Positions 33,633-41,273 of a stretch of 64,000 nt of DNA are shown piece after piece. The stretch spans positions 16,340,729-16,404,728 of the forward strand of contig CM055102.1 of NCBI GenBank assembly GCA_029204225.1. The letters are read 5' to 3'. This stretch comes from Diphasiastrum complanatum (Eukaryota; Streptophyta; Lycopodiopsida; Lycopodiales; Lycopodiaceae). A program made the translations under genes and the position numbers. The notes below the pieces were generated by a model. That model saw only the letters and a program-made list of their open reading frames with translations. It was not told the origin of the DNA and searched no databases. The number at the start of each line of letters is the position of its first letter. The first letter of the stretch is position 1.

Positions 33633-33917
33633 CTATCTTGTAAACAAGTTTAGATTTTGTCGATAAGAATGCCAAATTCCCTTGATTAATACTTCATATT
33701 TCCTTACTAAGTTTCCTTGAGTATTGGTTTGAGTTACTCTTATTTCACCTATTCCATGTGAGGTTTCCTTAGGAGATTCATACCATATACAGTTTCCTCT
33801 ATACAATACCTCACAAGGTCTATTCCACTCGGGATGTTCATGATACGGAATTTTAGATTCGTTGATTTTCTCTTCCTTTTGATATATTTTAAGTCGTTTC
33901 TTTAACACAAATTTCAT
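33633..33917 (-). CDS. Unrecognised 94-residue ORF in the pre-gag cluster
   Basis: A complete ORF beginning 29 bp after the previous stop and ending 15 bp before the next start. The first 20 residues are very basic (MKFVLKKRLKIYQKEEK); the rest alternates hydrophobic and polar residues as in a small beta-rich domain (PCEVLYRGNCIWYESPKE, GEIRVTQTNTQG, RKYEVLIKGIWHSY). No known motif was recognised. Position and spacing suggest co-transcription with its neighbours. Confidence 0.45.
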   Translation of the reverse strand: MKFVLKKRLKIYQKEEKINESKIPYHEHPEWNRPCEVLYRGNCIWYESPKETSHGIGEIRVTQTNTQGNLVRKYEVLIKGIWHSYRQNLNLFTR

Positions 33918-33946
33918 TTTCCAACATCATATAGATATATAAGTAA

Positions 33947-34573
33947 TTAATATGGCTTTACATAATTAAAATTTATTCCTCCCATAAATTTACGAATATG
34001 CCTACAATACTTACGGGGCACACATTTATAAGGGGGAGTTAAAAATAGCCAGACTATTTTAGTAATCGGCCGTATCAATCTAACATAGTCTATTATGTTT
34101 TTCTCTTCAACAATTTGATAAGTTCTCCATACTAGATGAAGATAGACACAATTTACTTTAAGCTTGTCCACAAAACCAGTGCCTATAAAAAAGGATAACG
34201 CAGATCTTCCTGCTTGATCATAAGGATATGCATATTTGTATAAATCTACTATTGCTGTTTTATTTAACAGATTAGCTTCCCATCCATAATCGTTGGTTTT
34301 AGTATAATAGTCTTCTCTATAGGGATTAGGTGGTACCAAGGAGATATAAGAAAGACTATATGGTGGTTCTGTAGGATAAACAATATATCTCACTCCTGTA
34401 ATGGCATGTAATAAGTAGTACTTTAAACCCTTAGGTAGATTGGTAATATTTTCACGAAGGTTATACCACCAACATAATTCTATTTCATAAGGAAATAAGA
34501 CACTAAGAATCCACTCTAAATCATAATGGTACAAATCACCTTCCCTTCTAGAATGCAGACTATCATTGATCAT
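33947..34573 (-). CDS. Unrecognised 208-residue Tyr-rich ORF in the pre-gag cluster
   Basis: The longest intact ORF of the cluster. It has about 25 Tyr and 6 Trp in 208 residues, a Pro-Tyr-rich centre (YPTEPPYSLSYISLVPPNPY) and a basic C-terminus (CVPRKYCRHIRKFMGG). Hydrophobic stretches are too short and interrupted for clear membrane helices. I recognise no retroelement or host domain. It has stayed open while the adjacent gag-pol acquired many lesions. It could be an accessory protein of the element, a protein of a second virus-like element fused here, or an unknown gene. Confidence 0.5.
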   Translation of the reverse strand: MINDSLHSRREGDLYHYDLEWILSVLFPYEIELCWWYNLRENITNLPKGLKYYLLHAITGVRYIVYPTEPPYSLSYISLVPPNPYREDYYTKTNDYGWEANLLNKTAIVDLYKYAYPYDQAGRSALSFFIGTGFVDKLKVNCVYLHLVWRTYQIVEEKNIIDYVRLIRPITKIVWLFLTPPYKCVPRKYCRHIRKFMGGINFNYVKPY

Positions 34574-34667
34574 CTTTAGTAGTATTATTCATTATGGACG
34601 AAGGTCGGACAGATATCTTGTATTTTGTCTTCTATAAATATCACTCTTAGTATACCTTGTAGATACT

Positions 34668-34919
34668 TTAAGTGATACTAGAGTAACTTCCACTAAGTAG
34701 ATTATCTTCTATTTCTTCTCTTACCTCAGAGTCTACAAGAACCCAAGATTGTCCATCTACTGTATAGGTAGTATTGAGACATATGTGGATTATGGATTCT
34801 TGGTTATATAATTGTGATATATATGATAGTATTGATCACCGATCAAATTCAGGAATTTGCCAAATATTCCAACAATGTATAGTCACTATTATACCCTCAT
34901 CATTGAATGCTATCTCCAT
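34668..34919 (-). pseudogene. Copy A of the duplicated small ORF, with in-frame stop
   Basis: From ATG at 34919 one frame runs 84 codons to TAA at 34668, with a TGA at codon 28. The translation matches the ORF at 33342-33617: VTIHCW near residue 12, then IIHICLNTTYTVDGQSWVL and VDSEVREEIEDNLLSGSYSS. The phase is kept across the whole match, so the stop is the only lesion seen. The two copies are about 1.3 kb apart on the same strand, separated by two other ORFs, which suggests a segmental duplication inside the cluster. Confidence 0.7.
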
Positions 34920-35101
34920 TCATGATTTGTATAATTTTTAATTGTAATATGAATGGACGATCTAGATTAATTTCACTTTAACTAGAGTATTCATATGTAT
35001 CTCAATACTGATTATTTTCAGTCATATTGTCCATTATTAAGCAAAGTCAATATTGAACATGGACCTATATAATCATGTATTATATTTTTCTTCACAAAGA
35101 A

Positions 35102-35311
35102 CTAGTTATAGATATCGTATATAATCTCTAGGTACTCTATGACTTTTTGGAAGAACGAACACATAGGATATTCTGGATAAGTTAAATATTCGACTAATAT
35201 ATCCAACAATTCTCGTTCTATTTTAGAATCTCTTAGCAAGGATAGCTTTCCTATAACCACCACTGCTCTAACTCTCCAATTATGAACAGTTAGGGCTGAA
35301 GGCACTTCCAT
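35102..35311 (-). CDS. Unrecognised 69-residue ORF at the distal end of the cluster
   Basis: A complete short ORF (MEVPSALTVHNWRVRAVVVI at the start, an amphipathic C-terminal part ending EYLEIIYDIYN). No family recognised. It is preceded by an A/T-rich leader and followed by 182 bp without a gene before copy A. It is included because it shares strand and composition with its neighbours; it may be chance. Confidence 0.3.
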   Translation of the reverse strand: MEVPSALTVHNWRVRAVVVIGKLSLLRDSKIERELLDILVEYLTYPEYPMCSFFQKVIEYLEIIYDIYN

Positions 35312-35516
35312 GTTTAAATGATACTTTTTTATTCATAAAGGACTTTTTGTTTTTTCTTTATCTTATTGAACTATTCATCTTTGAATACTTCTTTCAGTCA
35401 CTCCAAATGATTATCATTTAAGCATTTTCTATACTTCTATGGCAATATGAACTAGGATACCACTAGAGTATCTGGCTTTCATGGATCTGAATCCCATTAT
35501 GGTTGCCATAAAACAT

Positions 35517-35586
35517 GTGGTACGTTTGGTGTGTTGCTTAATAGTGTTCATAACACTATAGCGGGGTTTTGGTATGATTATGAAGC
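35517..35586 (-). repeat. 70-bp box also present inverted at 57.4 kb
   Basis: Plus-strand 35517-35586 is the reverse complement of 57389-57458 with one mismatch in 70. On the minus strand here it lies in a 75-codon frame (35656-35429) that translates as FIIIPKPRYSVMNTIKQHTK; at 57 kb the same residues are read on the plus strand. Inside is a small palindrome TAGTGTT-CAT-AACACTA. Flanking sequences differ. On its right it abuts the copia gag fragment, sharing a few bases. Confidence 0.85.
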
Positions 35587-37935
35587 TAGCTTGCATTGAT
35601 GAGAGCATTAAGGAAGGCATTAGGGCCTTTTTTGAACTCAAAAAGGGCCGCTTCACTAATCTGGATTAGTGTTAATGACGACACGTGTACCAATAAAAGT
35701 GTGACAATTGAGCAGGAATGGTCCATATGACATGGCAGATTCAATGGTGTAGATTAAATCAAGTGTGGGACCACAAAGTACACCTCTAGCATTAACCCTA
35801 CATTAACCCTACATGGATACACTTGAAAGTACCTAGTAACCAACAATAGCTAGACATAGTACCTAGTAGCCAACAACAGGACAACAGCTAATGCTCTAGG
35901 TGAGACATAGACTTGCAAGCCTCATTTAATGCCCAAGTACATTTCAAATTTGAAACTTGCTTATGAATTTTAATCAACCCACTTTTGTGTCCCCCTTCAC
36001 ATTTAAACTAAGACTACCTCACTTTCATTAGCCTTTCACATACCAAATAATTTATTTTTTTCAGATGGATATCATTTTTTTCAAAATGGACCTTTGGAAT
36101 ACATTTTCATTTCGTCATGGATTTAGTCTGTTTGACCTCAGAACCTCAAAAAAAGTGTTTATAAGTCAATTTGTTTTTATTAGTTTACAAACAGAAATAT
36201 ATCTCGGAGGCCAGTTTTTCGTTTTTTTTGGCCCGAAATCGCGATTTTTGGCCGTTTCGCTTCACCAGAAGGCCAAAAATTGCGTTTCGGACCAAAAAAA
36301 AAAAAATTTCAAAATCACGGTAAGGCGTGATTTTGGGCCGTTTGCAATTTTTTTTTTTTGGTCTGAAGCGCAATTTTGGCCTTTTGATAAAGTGAAACGG
36401 CCAAAAATCGCAATTTTGAGCCAAAAAAAACAAAAAACTGGCTTCCGGGATATATTTTTGTTTGCAAACTAATAAAAACAAATTGACTTATAAACACCTT
36501 TTTTGAGGTTCTGAGGTCAAAAAGACTAAATCCATGGTGAAATGAAAATGTATCCTAAAGGCCAATTTTTAAAAAAATAATATCCATCTGAAAAAAATAA
36601 ATTATTTAGTATGTGGAAGACTAATGAAAGTGAGGTAGTCTTAGTTTGAATGTGAAGGGGGACACAAAAGTGGGTTGATTAAAATTCATAAGCAATTTTC
36701 AAATTTGAAATGTACTTGGGCATTAAATGAGGCATGCAAGTCTATGTCCCACCTAGAGCCCTAGCTGTTGTCCTATTGGAACCAAGACAATGAATATGCT
36801 AGTCTTGCCTTACAAAGTACCTACAAAAGTCTATGGATGATGGGATTTATATTTAGCCCTTAACTCTTGCTCACCCTATGTGGTAACCCAAGGTAAAAGT
36901 GCCACGTAGGATTGATTAACACTAAACTAATTATGAATAACAAACCTGTTTAGGCAAGGAAGAGGCCCTTTTTGAGTCCAAAAAAGGCCCTAATGAGAGA
37001 TTGTTCAAGTTATTCTTAATGGTTTGTTGGATGCTCATGCTAACTTGTACAAAGTCTTACTATTCAAAAAAATTTTCCAAATTTGGTGGATCTTCAAGAG
37101 ATCTTGATCAATGAGAAATGTAGGCTTCAAGCAAGAGGTGGATCTACATTGACATCTCAAGATGAGGAGACAATGTTCATCAAGGGCAAGTTCAAGGGCA
37201 AAAGCAAGGGCAAGTGGCCTAAAGGACAAGATCATGGTGAGTCTTCTTCTTTTGGTAAAAAAGAAAGATAGGTCAAAGTTGAAGTGCCTCTATTGTGGCA
37301 TCAAAGGTCATTTTGCTAATGATTGCTTCAAGAAGAAGAGAGATCAAGGAGACAAGCAAGGTAATCTAACTCTTGATGAGGATGGTGTTGATGTTCAAAA
37401 CACAGATGATGATGCTTTTGTGATGTCTTCATGTTTGAGTTCTATTGTTGGAGATATTGATCCATGGTGGATTGATAGTGGATCAAGCTCACATATGACT
37501 TTTCACAAAGAGTATTTCACTTCTTTGTTGGCATATGGAGATGACAAGAGGGTGATTTACACGGCCAATGATGGTGAGTGTGAAATCAAAAGGATTGGCA
37601 CAATTTGTATTTCTCTCTCTACAAATAGGAATGTTAATTTGAAGGATGTTTTGTTCATTCCATCTATTACTAAGAACCTACTTAGTGTGAGTCAAATGCT
37701 AAGCTTGATGGAGATGCTTGTATGATCAAAGGAAATGATGTCTTGATTTGCAAAAGCTAAAAGGCAAGGGAAGTTATTCAAACTAGATGCTTGTGTTATT
37801 GCTAACCAAGTTGGATGTGTGGCAAGTGAGCAAATAACTATTCAAGAGGTCCGGCATAAGAGGATGGGACATCTCAACTACAAGTCATTGGAGGTAATGG
37901 CTAGAAAGCAAGTTGTGATTGGCCTTCCAAGTTTC
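35575..37935 (+). pseudogene. Copia gag-protease fragment split by a DNA transposon
   Basis: Plus-strand gag similarity starts with 35580-35617 (ASLH-DESIKEG region) and resumes at 36996 after the 1,378-bp insertion. It then runs through the zinc knuckle (CLYCGIKGHFANDC, intact CX2CX4HX4C), the protease (WWIDSGSSSHMTFHKEYF), and the GAG-preintegrase start (HKRMGHLNYKSLEV) to about 37935. It belongs to the family of the element at 44.7-50.4 kb and keeps the knuckle which that element has lost. It has several frameshifts (near 37060, 37250 and 37710-37790). Confidence 0.9.
35618..36995. mobile_element. Foldback / long-TIR DNA transposon, 1,378 bp, non-autonomous
   Basis: Terminal inverted repeats of 32 bp (35618-35649 and 36964-36995) match at 31 positions and begin CATTAGGGCCTTTTTTG. 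Inside, two arms of about 445 bp (35878-36319 and 36326-36774) are near-perfect inverted copies separated by a 6-nt loop, GTAAGG. The intervening flanks (35650-35877 and 36775-36963) are only weakly related. There is no transposase ORF. The copia gag reads straight through when the element is removed, with no target duplication, which is unusual. The arms contain repeated GGCCAAAAATCGC-like words near the centre. Transcription would give a long hairpin RNA. Confidence 0.92.
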
Positions 37936-38150
37936 TTAACACTAGAGTTCTTTTCAGCACATTTTTTTTTTGCGCACAAAAGTGCACATAAAACCCTTTG
38001 TCACTTGATGAGACATAACATGCCATCAAATGATTGAAATTTCAATCTTTCAAATGTACGTGAAACTAGACTTGACTCTTCATTATGTTATTGGAAGACT
38101 TAAAAATATTTTCTCTCAATTGATGGCAATCTGCTCCCAAAAAACTTCAA
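37936..38150. other. Breakpoint region after the copia fragment
   Basis: Copia similarity ends abruptly at about 37935 and AT-rich sequence follows, with a palindromic GTGCAC word and no coding content. Confidence 0.5.
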
Positions 38151-38690
38151 TTTTCATTACTTTTTAGCACTTCACATGGGTAACTTTAGGTGCACGTATA
38201 TGTCTCTATGGGACTCCAAATTTGAAGTTTTTTCTATAGACATGTTTCTATGGTCATAAAGGATTTTTAAAAGTAGACAGCCAAACAAAGGGTTGTAAAA
38301 AGCACCTCCAAAAGAGCTTAAACTTTCTAGCACCCTTCAATAATTTTCAATACTTTTCAGCACTTGACATAGGTAGCTTTAGATGCACATATCTATTTCT
38401 ACATAACTCAAAACTGAAAAAAAATTGAGAGACATGTTTCTATGGTTATATAATACTTTTAATGTAGACAAACCAAAAAAATATTGTCAAAATCATGGTA
38501 TTACACACTCATATATGATATTTCCAGTTTTGGTGATTTTTATCAGCACTTAAAAGGGTAAACATTGAATGCACGTATCTATCTCTATAGATCTCCAAAT
38601 TCAATTTTTTTTTAATAGGCATAGAATCATGTGCGATTTTTAAGAGTAGATAGGCTAAACATTGAATGTAAAATTCACAACAATGTAGTC
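38151..38690. repeat. Degenerate tandem repeat, ~190-bp unit, three copies
   Basis: Three units start near 38151, 38344 and 38528 (offsets about 193 and 184). Each has a CAGCACTT or TAGCACTT word, a GGGTAACTTTAGGTGCACGTAT-like line (variants GGTAGCTTTAGATGCACATAT and GGTAAACATTGAATGCACGTAT), CTATCTCTATA or similar, CTCCAAATT, and an AGACATGTTTCTATGGT- or ATAGAATCATGTG-like end with TTTTTAAGAGTAGA. This has the unit length and behaviour of an old satellite or tandem duplication. Non-coding. Confidence 0.8.
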
Positions 38691-38852
38691 CCATATATGA
38701 AAATATCGAAGTTTCATCATTACCCCCACGTGTTTGAGTTAAAATAGCAATGATCGACTTATACAGTACTTTCTTATTTCGACGACACCACGTGTGCTTG
38801 GTTCTAGAATTATCGGGCCGTCTTTCTTTTATGAGCCCTTTGAGTGCTTTTC

Positions 38853-38998
38853 AGCAACTTTATCTTTGTACTTACTCATCAGTTGAATATACAGTTTGGG
38901 AGAGCAATTCTGTTGTCTTGTCTTGTTGCACTTGACGTTATGCTGTGTGATTGATCCGGTCGGGTGTTTAAATTGTTTTCTTAACTTGGTATCAGAGC
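38853..38998 (+). other. End of a copia 5' LTR and its primer-binding site
   Basis: TGGTATCAGAGC at 38987-38998 is a perfect initiator Met primer site in plus orientation. The preceding sequence is therefore the 3' end of a 5' LTR. Its segment 38853-38925 (AACTTTATCTTTGTACTTAC and onward) recurs at 40517-40598, as expected for a partial second LTR. The LTR end lacks the canonical CA immediately before the primer site. Its left boundary was not determined. Confidence 0.75.
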
Positions 38999-40042
38999 CC
39001 TTGGTGGCTAAAATCACAGGAAAAGAACAGAGAGCTGCGAATTCACGACGGTTTGTTGGCTAGGAAGCACAAAACCGAGTCTGTGGAGATTCATGGAATA
39101 TCTCAAAACTGTAAGAAGATTTAGAGGCAGGAGATTGTTGGCTGAATCAGTGGGCAAGCAAAGATTGAAACTGGAAATTCTTCTGGAGGGTTGCTTGGCA
39201 TTTGTGATTGGTTTGAATCCAATTGAATACTGTTTGAAGAGCGGTTAGAGTAGAATATTGTTTGCTGTAGGGCGACCTCAGAGGGATAGGTAGCTGCTCA
39301 GTTCCATTTTCAAGAATTCAGATAAAGCCCAAAAATATCTTCTTCTTTGACAACTAGGGTTTCAAGAAGGGAAAAAAGCATTTCTCTCTCGATACAAATC
39401 CGTTTTTGAAGATGTAAAAAGCCAGGAGTGGGCGCCTTGCTACTGTTGTGGATGTGTGGAGAAGTCGTGAGCTCTGAAAGATGCCGGAGCAGTCTGAATC
39501 TACATCAAAAGCATAACCCCGATAGGAACTCGTTGGAAGAGAGGGTGAAGAGAGCCGTGGAGAGCTTGGGACAGTCGCGCGCATCCAATCGTGGGGATGC
39601 ATAGCGCTTGCAGGGCGCTGGTGCATGGAAGAACAAGTTTAGTAGTTCAAAGTCACTGAGGATCGTCAAAACAGCCCAAACTGTGAGCAACGCCCATGAT
39701 GAAATGCTTGGGGAATAGTTGTAGGCCTTTGGATGGTGAACCACCATTGGATGGTGTGATGAGGGCCTAAAGGGGCCTGAAGGGCAAAGGCACCCTTATT
39801 TTCATTAAAAATTTTTAAACTGAAAAAATTGTTGGGTCCCAAGCTTTGCAAAAGGTGAAGTTTCTTCACATTGAAGAAACAGTTCAAAAATCCAAATTAC
39901 CCTTATTTTCACCTCCTTTAGCCTATTTTGGCAAAACGAAAGACAATAGCCTCCAAATGAAGGGCACCCTGACTGTATCTACAAGTACAGTGCACCAGAA
40001 TAGAGTTATTGCCGCGAAGAAAGTGTTCAGAGTGCGCCAAAA
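38999..40042 (+). other. Leader region of a deleted copia element
   Basis: About 1 kb between the primer site and the integrase fragment. It is less AT-rich than its surroundings and has no gag or protease motif. It may be an untranslated leader plus degraded gag, or other DNA joined by deletion. Confidence 0.4.
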
Positions 40043-40515
40043 GTGATTTCACCATTCCATTGGGCAGGGAGATTGGATGCTGCAAAACCAGGAGAATATG
40101 GTTTGGCTATCTCAACAACATCTCAATCTGAGTTGTGGCACAAAAGTCATTTGAACTATGGGAACTTGAGATTGATGGCAAAACTGAAGATGGTAATAGG
40201 GTTACAGGCATTGCAGGATGATCATCATGCAATATGTGAAGGATGCGTCATGGGAAAGCATCACAGGGAGACATTCAAGAAAGGTGGAGCTGCAAGAGCT
40301 AAGAAATCGTTGGAACTTATTCATAGTGACCTGTGCAGCCCAATGAAGACCATGTCATTGGGGAAAGCATATTATTTTATGACTTTCATAGATGATTACT
40401 CTAGGAGGACATGGATTTATTTCTTGAAGAAGAAATCTGACGCTTTTCCTCACTTCAAGGAGTTCAAGACTTTGGTAGAGAACCAACTGGATGCACGCAT
40501 CAAAGTGCTAAGATC
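40043..40515 (+). pseudogene. Copia integrase fragment of a different family
   Basis: A 167-codon frame starts inside the GAG-preintegrase domain (LWHKSHLNYGNLRLM, then CEGCVMGKHHRETF) and continues into the integrase core with the first catalytic Asp (LELIHSDLCSPM) and FIDDYSRRTWIYFLKKK. It stops at KVLRS, exactly where the second catalytic Asp of DNGGE should come, and passes into LTR-like sequence at 40517. The wording differs from the other copia elements in this window, so it is a separate family. Internal deletion joined integrase directly to the 3' LTR. Confidence 0.9.
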
Positions 40516-40516
40516 T

Positions 40517-40598
40517 GGCAACTTTATATTTGTACTTACTCATTAGTTGAATATATAGTTTGTGGAGAGCAATTCCGTTGTCTTGTTTTCTTGTGAGG
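40517..40598 (+). repeat. Partial LTR matching 38853-38925
   Basis: AACTTTATATTTGTACTTAC, then CATTAGTTGAATATATAGTTTG and AGAGCAATTCCGTTGTCTTG resemble the 5' LTR end at 38853-38925 with several substitutions. It marks the right part of the deleted element and ends near 40598 in unrelated sequence. Confidence 0.75.
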
Positions 40599-40599
40599 T

Positions 40600-41270
40600 A
40601 AAAAGCACGTATTCGTCCCGACAATCCGTTTTGATGTGGTCCATGTTGTAAATCTTGATTCCCATTGTCTGCCCAACATCGCAGCACGATACTACAATCT
40701 GTCAAGTGGCAATTGGTCTTGAACATTGTCAGACGACATTGGTTTTTTTGGATTGAAAGCCAATTGAGGAAGGCAATCATCCCATCCTTGTTGCTACGGA
40801 CGCCAACATTGTCAAATTATTTGCAAAATGCGGAGATTGCCTAACGGTTGGGTCTGATGAATGTCTATACTCGGCCACATAGAATTGCAAGGCCCTGTTG
40901 AAATAGTAGATATCTGCCAATTGTAAATCTAATGAATTATTTGCCAATTTGGCGTATGGATACTGATTTGATCCAAAGGAATCCCTAAATATTTTCACGT
41001 AATGTGTCTTGGCATTGGTAAATAATAAGGAGCTACCTGCAATTGGTGAGGGCTGACAACGTAACTCCTGATGGAATCCGGAGCTTTTTCAAAAACTGTT
41101 TTTTGCCAATCAGCTGCTCACCCAATGCTGGTAGTTTATTCAATTCCTTCCCTGCCTCTATCTCAAAGGTCTTGAACTTGATAACCCATTCACCTCTCGA
41201 GGACTCATGTGGATGTTGATGCAAAAAGCTTTGGATATGGTCCTCGATGGTGATCAATTTTTGAAACAAA
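40600..41270 (-). pseudogene. Unrecognised coding-like segment on the minus strand
   Basis: Three successive minus-strand frames (41269-41033, 40998-40777, 40780-40508) have ordinary globular composition and little AT bias. The first contains ESSRGEWVIKFKTFEIEAGK and LGEQLIGKKQFLKKLRIPSG; the second ANNSLDLQLADIYYFNRALQ and VAEYRHSSDPTVRQSPHFAN; the third WADNGNQDLQHGPHQNG. Joins between them need a frameshift or an intron. I do not recognise the family. It is sandwiched between two copia fragments. It may be a piece of a host gene or of an integrated foreign sequence. Confidence 0.4.
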
Positions 41271-41273
41271 ATT

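Noticed and set aside
32976-35311. Endogenous pararetrovirus (Caulimoviridae-like) as the source of the small-ORF cluster
   Set aside because: Compact ORFs fit such a genome, but no movement, coat or translational activator motif was recognised, and the neighbouring gag-pol has an integrase. I kept it only as an unproven alternative.
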